Shown piece after piece: positions 8,494 to 16,507 of a DNA stretch of 64,000 nt. The DNA is taken from the NCBI GenBank assembly GCA_018240025.1, contig JAFEGM010000006.1:131278-195277 (forward strand), written 5' to 3'. Below the pieces are notes generated by a model. That model saw only the letters and a program-made list of their open reading frames with translations. It was not told the origin of the DNA and did not search any database. Every line of letters starts with the position of its first letter. Within the stretch, counting starts at the first letter, position 1. A program made the position numbers and the translations under genes. The stretch is from Verrucomicrobiota bacterium. Lineage in GTDB: Bacteria > Verrucomicrobiota > Verrucomicrobiia > Chthoniobacterales > SZAS-18.

Positions 8494-9354
8494 ATGGCGC
8501 TCACGGCCGAAGATCTTGATGTCATTCACCTCGAAGAGACGCTGTGGGTCGCCACCGCGCCGATCGGGTTGCCGGTTTACGATTTCGACTTCGGGCTGTT
8601 CTTCGCCGGGCGTCGCGCGCGGCCCTTCGACCGGAGTGTCACGGCTGTGGCGCGCTTCGGTGCCCAGCCGGACTACGAACGCATTCACCGGGAGCTGCAG
8701 GCGCTGGGCGTCGAACTGCTGCATTCGCCCGAGGTGCACGACCTGGCGAGCGAGCTGCCGCAGTGGTATCCGCTCCTCTCCGGACTGACTCCCCGCAGCC
8801 GGGTCTTCGACGCCGCGCCGGGGCTCGAGGTGATCGAGGCGGAGTTTGGCTTTCCCTTCTTCCTCAAGGGCTCGCGGCAGACCAGCCGTCATCGCCGAGC
8901 GCTCTCGATCATCCGCACGCCGGAGGAGTATCGGCAGGCCGTCGAGGTCTATGCCACCGATCCGATGCTGCACTGGCAGCGCCTGGTGGCGCGCGAGTTC
9001 GTGCGGTTACGACCCGTGGCTGCGGAAATGGGGGAGCGCATCCCGGCCTCGTTCGAGTTCCGCACGTTCTGGTGGAGAGGCCAGCTCGTCGCCGCGGGGC
9101 CATACTTTGCCGAGTTCGCGCGCTATCGCTGGACCGAGGCGGAGCGCGCGGCGGCTCTCGCCGTGGGCGAGACGGCCGCGACGCGTCTGGCGGCAGTGCC
9201 GTTTTTGGTGGTCGATCTGGCGCAGGACTGCGAGGGCCGCTGGCTCGTGATCGAGGTGAACGACGCGCAGGAGTGCGGCTACGCCGGCATCGCGCCTCTG
9301 CCGCTTTGGCAGCGGGTCATCGAGTTGGAACGCGGGAGATCTGTCCGCGGCTGA
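8494..9354 (+). CDS. ATP-grasp domain protein (DUF4343/R2K-like)
   Basis: The 286-residue protein resembles the R2K-type ATP-grasp ligases. A nucleotide-binding Lys is likely in FFLKGSRQTSRHRR (residues ~125), an ARE-x-V element lies in RLVAREFVRLRP, and the metal/ATP-binding C-terminal segment is FLVVDLAQDCEGRWLVIEVNDAQECGYAG with the E..N..Q pattern. Enzymes of this clade ligate peptides or modify proteins; the substrate here is unknown. The ATG shares bases with a possible ATG of the divergent cNMP-binding gene (CATG at 8493-8496). It is followed 49 bp downstream by a LysR gene. Confidence 0.75.
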   Translation: MALTAEDLDVIHLEETLWVATAPIGLPVYDFDFGLFFAGRRARPFDRSVTAVARFGAQPDYERIHRELQALGVELLHSPEVHDLASELPQWYPLLSGLTPRSRVFDAAPGLEVIEAEFGFPFFLKGSRQTSRHRRALSIIRTPEEYRQAVEVYATDPMLHWQRLVAREFVRLRPVAAEMGERIPASFEFRTFWWRGQLVAAGPYFAEFARYRWTEAERAAALAVGETAATRLAAVPFLVVDLAQDCEGRWLVIEVNDAQECGYAGIAPLPLWQRVIELERGRSVRG

Positions 9355-9403
9355 GCGCAGCATCCGCATTGCAGTCCGCTCGTTCCCGCGCTCGAATGCG
9401 GGC

Positions 9404-10258
9404 GTGTTCGACCTCGTCTCGCTCCGCACCTTTGCGGCGGTGGCGCGCACCGGTTCGTTCACCCGCGCGGCCAAGCAGGTGCATCTGACGCAGGCGGCGG
9501 TCAGTCAGCAGATCAAGAAACTGGAGGAGCAGACGGGGCGCTCGCTCTTCACCCGCACGACGCATTCGGTCGCCCTCACGACGGAGGGCGAAGTCCTGCT
9601 GCGCTACGCCCAGGCCCTGCTCAAGATCGCCGACGACGCCGCGCGCCACTTCTCACGTCGGCAGCTGGCCCGGACGATCCGCCTCGGCGTGGCCGAGGAC
9701 TACGCGCTCAGCTGCCTGCCGCGGGCGCTGCAGCTCTTTCAGCAGGTGCAGCCGCGCGTGCAGCTGCACGTCGAACTCGGCCTCAGCACCGATCTCTTCC
9801 AGCGGCTGGACGACCGCGATTTCGATCTCGTGCTCGGCAAGACCCTGACTGTGCGTCCGCAGGCCCTGCTGGTGCTGCGCGAGCCGCTGGTCTGGGTCGG
9901 CGGCCGGCAGGTGCCGAGTTTCACCGCCACCTCGCCGGTGCCGCTGGCGCTCTATCCGCCGCCGGGCGTCTCGCGAGGTCTCATGCTCGATGCCCTCGAA
10001 CGCGCCCGCCGCGAATGGACCGAGGTCTATACGAGCCCAAGCATCGCCGCCCTGCGCGCCGCCGTGCTCAGCGGCGTGGCCGTCTCCGCCTTCCCGCGCC
10101 GCCTCATTCCGCCCGGGCTGCAGCCGCTCCCACCCGACCTCGCCCTGCCCGCGCTGGGCGAGCTGGCCTTCTTCCTCGACTGGCACCACGCGGAGTACGA
10201 TCCGACGATCGACCTGCTGGGGCGGTTCCTGAACGAGGCCGCGAATGGCCCCGAGTAG
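9404..10258 (+). CDS. LysR family transcriptional regulator
   Basis: The 284-residue regulator starts with GTG at 9404. The N-terminal winged HTH is clear: LRTFAAVARTGSFTRAAKQV, then LTQAAVSQQIKKLEEQTGRS with LFTRTTHSVALTTEGEVLL. Residues ~88-280 form a periplasmic-binding-like effector domain. It acts in the cytoplasm as a ligand-responsive regulator. The TRAP transporter genes start 302 bp downstream in the same direction and are a plausible target, although an inverted-repeat element separates them. Confidence 0.92.
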   Translation: MFDLVSLRTFAAVARTGSFTRAAKQVHLTQAAVSQQIKKLEEQTGRSLFTRTTHSVALTTEGEVLLRYAQALLKIADDAARHFSRRQLARTIRLGVAEDYALSCLPRALQLFQQVQPRVQLHVELGLSTDLFQRLDDRDFDLVLGKTLTVRPQALLVLREPLVWVGGRQVPSFTATSPVPLALYPPPGVSRGLMLDALERARREWTEVYTSPSIAALRAAVLSGVAVSAFPRRLIPPGLQPLPPDLALPALGELAFFLDWHHAEYDPTIDLLGRFLNEAANGPE

Positions 10259-10259
10259 G

Positions 10260-10401
10260 GGAAGGTCCAAGAGCCAAGAGCCAGGAATCAAGGAAGGAAC
10301 AAGCAGCAAGGCGTAAGGAGGTGGTCGCGCCTCACTCCTCTTCCTTGAGCCTTCCTCCCTCCCCCTTCCTTGATTCTTGGCTCTTGATTCTTGGACCTTC
10401 C
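10260..10401. repeat. Long inverted-repeat element with CCAAGAG heptamers
   Basis: Two 38-bp arms, 10260-10297 and 10364-10401, are inverted copies with 3 mismatches. The left arm contains two tandem CCAAGAG units followed by CCAGGAA, TCAAGGA and AGGAACA, so it keeps a 7-bp rhythm. The right arm repeats TTCTTGG/CTCTTGA. The element starts two bases after the LysR stop. It is of the same design as the GGCGATA element (inverted arms plus heptamers) but unrelated in sequence. The following 10402-10560 stretch shows no gene and presumably holds the dctP promoter, which I could not define. Confidence 0.8.
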
Positions 10402-10560
10402 TTTTCGGTGCCTCCATAAGCGCGCCGAGTGGCAGTCATTAGCACTATTCGTTTCTCAAGCGGCGCGCGGAATTCTACAACGGCGCGTCGGGCGGGTGCG
10501 GCGGTTCTCCGGTGTTGGTCCGCGCCCGCGCATTCCCCCAGCCCAACCTCCTCCCCGCAC

Positions 10561-11571
10561 ATGAACCTCCGTCTCCTCCTCGGCGTCGCCGCCGCAGCCC
10601 TGCTCGCGCCGACGCTCCTGCCGGCCCAGCCCAAGACCTTCAAGATCGCCCACCAGTTCCCCGGCGGCACCGCCGATGAAGGCGACTTCCGCGACCGCCT
10701 CTGCCGCAAGTTCGCGGCCGAGGTGGAGAAGCGCACGAACGGCCAGCTCAAGTTCGAGATCTACGCCAACAATTCGCTCTTCAAATCCGACACGCAGTTC
10801 ACCGCCATGCAGCGGGGCGGGTTGGAAATGTGCCTCATTCCGCTCGCCTACATGGGCGGCAAGATTCCGGAGGTGAATCTCACGCTCATGCCCGGACTCA
10901 TCAGCAGTTACGAGCAAGGCCACCGCTGGAAGAGCGCGCCCATCGGCGCGAAACTCAACGAGCTGCTCGACAAGAACGACGTCAAGATCGTGACCTGGGT
11001 CTGGCAGGCCGGCGGCATCGCCAACACCGGCTCGAATCCGATCCTCGTGCCGGATGACGTGAAGGGCCTCAAGATCCGCGGCGCCTCCAAGGACATGGAC
11101 CTGATGCTCAAGACGGCCGGGGGTTCGGTCACCTCCATGCCCTCGAGCGAGGTGTACAACGCGATGTCGTCCAAGGTTCTCGACGCCGCGGTGACCAGCT
11201 CGACCTCGCTGTTGAGCTTCCGACTCTACGAGCATGCCAAGAGCGTGACGACGGCTCGGCAGAAGACGTTCTGGTTCATGTTCGAGCCGTTGCTCATCGG
11301 CAAGACGGCCTGGAATTCGCTCACGCCCGAGCAGCAGAAGATCGTCATGGAAGTCGGGGCCAGCCTGGAGCAGTTCGGCATCGACGCCGCCAAGGCCGAC
11401 GACACGAAGCTGGCCGAGGTGTACGGCAAGGCCGGGGTCAAGGTGGCCGACATGAACGAGGAGCAATTCCAAAAGTGGGTCGCGGTGGCCAGGGAAAGCT
11501 CGTGGAAGGACTTCGAGAAGACCGCCAAGGACGGCGCTACCTGGCTCAAGCTCGCCACCGACGTGAAGTAG
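10561..11571 (+). CDS. dctP: TRAP transporter solute-binding protein
   Basis: The 336-residue periplasmic protein starts at the ATG at 10561, which opens a signal peptide LLLGVAAAALLAPTLLPAQP; the frame is open further upstream but without a sensible leader. The mature part is a DctP-type solute receptor (FKIAHQFPGG, FAAEVEKRTNGQLKFEIYAN, PSSEVYNAMSSKVLDAAV). It captures an organic acid, usually a dicarboxylate, and passes it to the DctQM permease. It is the first gene of the dctP-dctQ-dctM operon; dctQ starts 25 bp downstream. The substrate is not determined. MatB at the window start suggests malonate as one possibility. Confidence 0.92.
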   Translation: MNLRLLLGVAAAALLAPTLLPAQPKTFKIAHQFPGGTADEGDFRDRLCRKFAAEVEKRTNGQLKFEIYANNSLFKSDTQFTAMQRGGLEMCLIPLAYMGGKIPEVNLTLMPGLISSYEQGHRWKSAPIGAKLNELLDKNDVKIVTWVWQAGGIANTGSNPILVPDDVKGLKIRGASKDMDLMLKTAGGSVTSMPSSEVYNAMSSKVLDAAVTSSTSLLSFRLYEHAKSVTTARQKTFWFMFEPLLIGKTAWNSLTPEQQKIVMEVGASLEQFGIDAAKADDTKLAEVYGKAGVKVADMNEEQFQKWVAVARESSWKDFEKTAKDGATWLKLATDVK

Positions 11572-11596
11572 CCTGCGCGCCCTGCCAGCTCCGATC

Positions 11597-12208
11597 ATGA
11601 GTGCTCCCGTCGTCATTCCGCCGGATCCGGGCCTCGGGACGGCCTGGCGTATCTTCCGCTCGCTCGTCTGGCGGACGAGCCTGGCCTCCGGCTACGCTTC
11701 GGCGGCGCTCATCGTGGTCGCCACCTCGGTCATCGTTTTCGAGGTCGTGGTCCGCTACTGCTTCGGCTGGGCGACGGACTGGGAGATCGAGTTGTGCGTG
11801 ATCCTGCTGATCATCGCGACCTTCCTCGGCGGCGGCTACACCGTGCCGCGCAATGGGCACATCGCGATCGACGTCCTCGACCACCTCGTCCCGAAGAAGG
11901 TCAATCTCTGGCGTTATCTTTGCGCCGACCTGATCGCCTTCGGCTTCGTCGTGCTCCTGACGTGGAAATCGTGGAAATTCTTTCATGAAGCTTGGGTCAA
12001 GGGCTGGCGCTCAGAAAGCACCTGGGCGCCAGTCCTATGGGTTCCCTACGGTTTCATGGCCCTCGGCCTGACGCTGCTGGGCCTGCACTACATCGTCCAC
12101 CTCGTGGAGGAGCGGGCCCTGCCCATCTTCCGTCGACCGCCGGAAGGCAGCGACCAGCAGGCGGCCGCCGCCGAGCCCTACACGCCGCCCTCCGGCGCCG
12201 GCGCCTAA
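11597..12208 (+). CDS. dctQ: TRAP transporter small permease
   Basis: The 203-residue inner-membrane protein carries four hydrophobic helices (SAALIVVATSVIVFEVVVRY, IELCVILLIIATFLGGGYTV, CADLIAFGFVVLLTW, PYGFMALGLTLLGLHYIVHL), the pattern of DctQ subunits. DctQ forms a complex with the large permease DctM. It lies between dctP and dctM in the same direction. The ~35-residue hydrophilic C-terminal tail rich in Pro and Ala is dispensable-looking. Confidence 0.88.
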   Translation: MSAPVVIPPDPGLGTAWRIFRSLVWRTSLASGYASAALIVVATSVIVFEVVVRYCFGWATDWEIELCVILLIIATFLGGGYTVPRNGHIAIDVLDHLVPKKVNLWRYLCADLIAFGFVVLLTWKSWKFFHEAWVKGWRSESTWAPVLWVPYGFMALGLTLLGLHYIVHLVEERALPIFRRPPEGSDQQAAAAEPYTPPSGAGA

Positions 12209-12281
12209 TCACCGCTTTCCGAGGCGATCACGCCCCGGCCTCTTCTTCCTTCCTCCTTCTTCCTTTCTCTTTTCCCCTGCC

Positions 12282-13643
12282 GTGAGCCCCACCACCGTCG
12301 GCGTCCTCTTCATCGGCTGCACGCTCCTGCTCCTCATGCTGGGCGTGCCCATCGCCTTTTCGCTCGGTGCCACGGCGGTCATTTTCCTCTTCTTCTTTCT
12401 CCCGCCGATCCACCTGGAGCTGATGCCGGAGACGATCTACGGCGAGCTCAACTCCTTCGCGCTGCTGACCATCCCGCTCTTCGTGCTCATGGGCGCGGCC
12501 ATCGGCAAGTCGCGCGCCTCGTCCGACCTCTACAACTCGCTGCACCGCTGGCTCTCCTGGATCCCCGGGGGACTCGGTGTGGCCAACGTGCTCGCCTGTA
12601 CGGTCTTCGCGGCGCTCTGCGGCTCGTCGCCCGCCACCTGCTCGGCCATCGGCTCGATGGGCATCCCCGAACTGCGCAAACGGGGCTATCCGGCCTGGCT
12701 CGCGGCCGGGCTCATCGCCGCGGGCGGCACGCTGGGCATCCTGATCCCGCCGAGCATCACGATGATCATTTACGGGCTGGCGACCTCCACCTCGATCGGC
12801 AGCCTCTTCATCGCCGGCGTGCTGCCCGGCCTCATGCTGAGCGCGATGTTCTGCGCCTACGTCGTCTACGCCGCGATGCGGGCGCGCCGTGCGGGCGACG
12901 CCGACCTGGCCGCGGCCCAGGCGATGGGCGGCAGCTTCGGGCAGGAGGAGGAGCGCTACTCCTGGAAGGAGCGGCTCGAGACGCTGCCGCGACTGGCGCC
13001 GTTCGTCATCCTGGTCGCCCTCATCATGTATGCCCTCTACGGCGGCTGGGCCACGCCCAGCGAGGTGGCCGGCGTGGGCGCCTTCCTTTCGCTCACCCTC
13101 GTCATCCTGCTCTACAAGGTGCGCAGCTGGGCCGACTTCCGCGCCATCCTCGGCGGGACGGTGCGCGAGAGCACGATGCTGATGATCATCATCGGCACGG
13201 CCGCGCTCTACACCTACACGATGAACCAGCTCGGCATCACCAAGGGCCTGGGCGACTGGCTGGTGCAGCTGAATCTGGGCAAGTGGGGCTTCTTCATCGC
13301 CGTCAATCTGCTGATGCTCGTGCTGGGCTGCTTCCTGCCGCCGGTGGCGATCATCGTCATGCTCTGCCCGATCATCCTGCCGGCGCTCAAGGCCTACGGC
13401 ATCGACCTCATCTGGTTCGGCGTCATCCTGACCATCAACATGGAGATGGGCCTGCTGACGCCACCCGTCGGCCTCAATCTGTTCGTCATCAACGGCATCG
13501 CTCCGGACATCAAATTCCGCGAGATCGTGCGCGGCATCATGCCCTTCCTCTGGCTCATGGTGATCGCCATCGCCCTGCTCTGCCTCTTCCCGGAGATCGC
13601 CACCTGGCTGCCCAACCGCTTCCTGCCGGCGGGCGCGAAGTAG
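12282..13643 (+). CDS. dctM: TRAP transporter large permease
   Basis: The 453-residue membrane protein is the DctM subunit, which carries out sodium-coupled substrate transport. It has 11-12 helices and family motifs such as LLLLMLGVPIAFSLG at the N-terminus, AALCGSSPATCSAIGSMGIP, and ILTINMEMGLLTPPVGLNLF near the C-terminus. The start is a GTG at 12282, which puts the N-terminus where DctM proteins usually begin. The 73-bp gap after dctQ is a polypyrimidine tract (12236-12281) without a Shine-Dalgarno sequence, so translation may depend on another signal. It is the last gene of the operon. Confidence 0.92.
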   Translation: MSPTTVGVLFIGCTLLLLMLGVPIAFSLGATAVIFLFFFLPPIHLELMPETIYGELNSFALLTIPLFVLMGAAIGKSRASSDLYNSLHRWLSWIPGGLGVANVLACTVFAALCGSSPATCSAIGSMGIPELRKRGYPAWLAAGLIAAGGTLGILIPPSITMIIYGLATSTSIGSLFIAGVLPGLMLSAMFCAYVVYAAMRARRAGDADLAAAQAMGGSFGQEEERYSWKERLETLPRLAPFVILVALIMYALYGGWATPSEVAGVGAFLSLTLVILLYKVRSWADFRAILGGTVRESTMLMIIIGTAALYTYTMNQLGITKGLGDWLVQLNLGKWGFFIAVNLLMLVLGCFLPPVAIIVMLCPIILPALKAYGIDLIWFGVILTINMEMGLLTPPVGLNLFVINGIAPDIKFREIVRGIMPFLWLMVIAIALLCLFPEIATWLPNRFLPAGAK

Positions 13644-13727
13644 AACAGAAGCGGTCGGAGATCGAAAGTTAACCCAGCGAAAGTCTTTTGATCAGGTTGG
13701 CTCCAATTTGGTCAGTTTGGTATCCTT

Positions 13728-15563
13728 TCAGATCCCCCGCGCGAACTGCGCCAGTTCGCAGGTCGTCTCGTAGTTGAGGAACGGCGTGATGAGATAGATG
13801 CCCGGAAAGTGGTCGAGGACCGCGCGGCTGACCTCCTTGGCCAGTTCGACGCCCATGCGCTTGCCTTCCTCGCCTTCGCGGCCGGCCATCTGCGCGCGCA
13901 CGGCCTCGGGGATGATGATGCCCGGGACCTCGTGATGCAGGAATTCCGCCTGCCGGCCGTTCATCAGCGGCCAGACGCCGAGGAAGATGGGGATGCCGAA
14001 GCGGGCGGTCTTCTCGGCCACGGTGCGGACGAGCGCGGGATCGAAGACCGGCTGGGTCATCACGTACTGCGCCCCGGCCGCGACCTTGCGTTCGAGCCGG
14101 TTCAGCTGGGCGTCGAGGTTGCGCGCGTTCGGATTGAAGGTGCAGCCAATGACGAAGTTGGTCCGGCGCTTCAGATCCTTGCCGTTGTGGTTGAAGCCCT
14201 CGTTCATCCGCTTGGCGATGCCGATGAGCTGGATGCTGGTGATGTCGTAGACCGAGGCCGCGCCCGGGTGGTCGCCGACTTTGGCGGGATCGCCCGTGAG
14301 CGGCAGGATGTGGCGGAAGCCGAGCGCGTGCACGCCCATCAACCCGCTCTGCAGGCCGATCAGATTGTGATCGCGGCAGCTGAGATGCAGCAGCGGCATG
14401 ATACCGCGTTCCTTCAGCAGCGCGCCGACCGCGAGATTGCTCACGCGCAGGATGGCGAGCGAATTGTCAGCCAGCGTGATGGCGTCGCTGCCGGCGTCGG
14501 TCAGCTCGCGCGCGCCGCGCAGGAACTTCTCCAGGTCGAGCGTCTTGGGCGGGTCGAGCTCCGTGATGATGACCCGCTTCCCGGCCGCGATGCGGTCGAG
14601 CAGGCTCTCCTCGACAGCCGGTTCCGCCGGTGGCTGGCGCAACTCGGAAACGTGGGCGCGGGGCCGCGGCACGTCGACCGACTTGCTCGTGACCGGGCGC
14701 GCCGAGCGGAGCGCCTCGGCCATGGCGCGGATGATGGCCGGATTCGTCCCGCAACACCCGCCGACCAGGCGCACACCTTCGCGGACGAATTCGAGCGCGA
14801 TGCGCGCGAAGTAAGCGGGATCAGGATTATACGTGTAGCGCCCTTCGACGTAGCGCGGATAGCCCGCGTTCGGAAAGGCCGAGAGCAGCTCGCCTTCGGC
14901 CACCGGGATTCGCTCCAGCAGCCGCTCCATGGCGCGCGGCCCGTGCAGGCAGTTCACGCCGGTGACCTCGGCTCCGAGCGCGCGCAGGCGCTGGAAGGCG
15001 CTGAGCAGGCTGACGCCGGACGGCAGGTAGCCTTCCTCGGCGCAGGAAAGGGAGGCGACGGCGGGAATGTCGCGGGTCAGCGCCATCTTCTCGCCCAGCG
15101 CATCCGCCAGTTCGTCGGCATCGAGAAAGGTCTCGAAAAGAATGACGTCCGCGCCCGCGCTGAGAAGCGCTCCGATCTGCTCGCGGAAGACGGCCTTTCG
15201 ATCGATGCCCCGCTCGGCCAGCGTCTCCTGCGAGCAGCCCGTCGGACCCACGCTGCCGGCCACGTAGATGCCGCCGCGCGCATGCTGGCGGGCCAGGCGG
15301 ACGGCCGCGGTGTTCATTTCGACGACCCGGCCTTCCAGCCCGTGCCGGGCCAGACGCACCGCATTCGCGCCGAAGCTGTTGGTGGTGAGAATGCGTGCGC
15401 CGGAGACGGCGTACTGGCCGTGGAGATCGGCCACGAGCTCCGGCCGCTGCAGGTTGGCCAGTTCCAGGCAGCCGTCGAGCGGCACACCGGCGTCGAGCAG
15501 CATCGTCCCCATGGCGCCGTCTCCGCAGAGCACCCCGCCGCGTAGTTCATCCAGAAAACTCAT
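13728..15563 (-). CDS. Bifunctional homocysteine S-methyltransferase / 5,10-methylenetetrahydrofolate reductase
   Basis: The 611-residue protein is a two-domain methionine-pathway enzyme (PRK08645/YitJ type). The N-terminal half is a Zn-dependent homocysteine methyltransferase: GDGAMGTMLLDAG, Zn-ligand Cys in VNCLHGP, and the Cys pair in GGCCGTNP. The C-terminal half (from ~residue 310) is a TIM-barrel MTHFR using FAD (VIITELDPPKTLDLEKF, ITLADNSLAILRVSN, TQPVFDPALV). It makes methyl-THF and methylates homocysteine in the cytoplasm. The start at 15563 gives the usual length of ~612. A strong palindrome at 15611-15674 lies in its leader. It is divergent from the SDR gene. Confidence 0.92.
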   Translation of the reverse strand: MSFLDELRGGVLCGDGAMGTMLLDAGVPLDGCLELANLQRPELVADLHGQYAVSGARILTTNSFGANAVRLARHGLEGRVVEMNTAAVRLARQHARGGIYVAGSVGPTGCSQETLAERGIDRKAVFREQIGALLSAGADVILFETFLDADELADALGEKMALTRDIPAVASLSCAEEGYLPSGVSLLSAFQRLRALGAEVTGVNCLHGPRAMERLLERIPVAEGELLSAFPNAGYPRYVEGRYTYNPDPAYFARIALEFVREGVRLVGGCCGTNPAIIRAMAEALRSARPVTSKSVDVPRPRAHVSELRQPPAEPAVEESLLDRIAAGKRVIITELDPPKTLDLEKFLRGARELTDAGSDAITLADNSLAILRVSNLAVGALLKERGIMPLLHLSCRDHNLIGLQSGLMGVHALGFRHILPLTGDPAKVGDHPGAASVYDITSIQLIGIAKRMNEGFNHNGKDLKRRTNFVIGCTFNPNARNLDAQLNRLERKVAAGAQYVMTQPVFDPALVRTVAEKTARFGIPIFLGVWPLMNGRQAEFLHHEVPGIIIPEAVRAQMAGREGEEGKRMGVELAKEVSRAVLDHFPGIYLITPFLNYETTCELAQFARGI

Positions 15564-15610
15564 GAGCCGGCGAAGGAAGCAGAGACAGAGGCGGTGACAA
15601 GGAGCCCGGT

Positions 15611-15674
15611 GGCGATGAGGCTGGACGGCCCGCGGCGCTGCAGCGGAAGATTCCACCCTCCGCGGGCCATCGCC
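15611..15674. promoter_or_regulatory. Large imperfect palindrome between met gene and SDR
   Basis: Between the divergent start codons, nested arms pair: GGCGATG (15611-15617) with CATCGCC (15668-15674), and GGCCCGCGG (15627-15635) with CCGCGGGCC (15660-15668). The loop contains the palindrome CGCTGCAGCG (15636-15645). The structure ends 47 bp upstream of the methyltransferase/MTHFR start on the minus strand and 12 bp before the SDR start on the plus strand. It may act as an RNA leader structure or as a DNA operator. It does not match the SAM, SAH or cobalamin riboswitch patterns that I know. Confidence 0.55.
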
Positions 15675-15686
15675 GCTTCTCCCAGC

Positions 15687-16481
15687 ATGTCTGAGCATCC
15701 TCCCCCACCCGGTCGACTGGCCGGCAAAGTCGCGCTCGTCACCGGCGCAGCCTCCGGCATCGGCCGGGCCGTAGCTGAGTTGTTCGTGCGTGAAGGCGCC
15801 CGCGTGGCCCTCGCCGACCTCGCCGACGAGCTGGTCCGTGGCGTGGCGGGCAGTTTGCCGGAGGCGCAAGCCTGCGCGCTCGCGCTCGATGTCACCTCCG
15901 AACCTGCCTGGGAGGCGGCCGTGACCGCGGTGCTCGCGCGCTGGGGACGGCTCGACATTCTCATCAACAACGCCGGCATTTCCTTCGGTCAGCCGCTGAC
16001 CGAGACCTCGCTGGCGGATTGGCGTCGGGTCATGGCGGTCAACCTCGACGGCGTCTTCCTCGGTCTGAAACACGGCGGCGCGGCGCTGCGGCGCGGCGGC
16101 GGCGGGAGCATCGTGAATGTGGCCTCGGCTTCGGGGATCAAGCCGGCGCCGGGCGCGGCGGCCTACTGCGCCAGCAAAGCGGGCGTCCGCATGCTGAGTC
16201 GGACGGCCGCATTGGAGTTCGCCTCCGCGGGTATCCGGGTGAATTCGGTCTCGCCCAGCGGCGTGACGACGCCCCTGTGGGAGAGCATGCCGTTCTTCGC
16301 CGAGATGGCCGCGAAGCTGGGCGGGACGGCGGCGGTCTGGGCCGAGTTGAGCAAGGACGTGCCCCTGCGGCGTTTCGCGGATGCCGGCGAGATCGCACAG
16401 GGCATCCTCTATCTCGCGTCCGACGAGAGCCGCTTCGTGACGGCGGCGGATCTGGCGTTGGACGGCGGCTACACGGCCTAG
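15687..16481 (+). CDS. SDR family oxidoreductase
   Basis: The 264-residue classical short-chain dehydrogenase/reductase starts at ATG 15687. It shows the cofactor motif TGAASGIG, the NNAG motif in ILINNAGIS, the catalytic Ser in VNVASASG, and YCASK with the catalytic Tyr and Lys. ALADLADE after the second strand, with Asp, suggests NAD(H) rather than NADP(H). It oxidises or reduces an alcohol/ketone pair that cannot be named. The MidA-like methyltransferase follows 26 bp downstream in the same direction. Confidence 0.92.
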   Translation: MSEHPPPPGRLAGKVALVTGAASGIGRAVAELFVREGARVALADLADELVRGVAGSLPEAQACALALDVTSEPAWEAAVTAVLARWGRLDILINNAGISFGQPLTETSLADWRRVMAVNLDGVFLGLKHGGAALRRGGGGSIVNVASASGIKPAPGAAAYCASKAGVRMLSRTAALEFASAGIRVNSVSPSGVTTPLWESMPFFAEMAAKLGGTAAVWAELSKDVPLRRFADAGEIAQGILYLASDESRFVTAADLALDGGYTA

Positions 16482-16507
16482 GGGCCCGGCGGGAAGGAAA
16501 CTCGCTC

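Noticed and set aside
12209-12281. Polypyrimidine tract before dctM as a regulatory element
   Set aside because: It is low-complexity C/T sequence without symmetry. I have no evidence of a function beyond the lack of a Shine-Dalgarno sequence.
1-13643. Malonate utilisation cluster joining matB with the TRAP transporter
   Set aside because: They are separated by more than 9 kb of genes on both strands, so a single functional cluster is not supported; it is mentioned only as a possible substrate link.
15564-15686. SAM, SAH or cobalamin riboswitch before the methionine gene
   Set aside because: The conserved cores of these aptamers that I know are not present; only the palindrome is kept as a feature.
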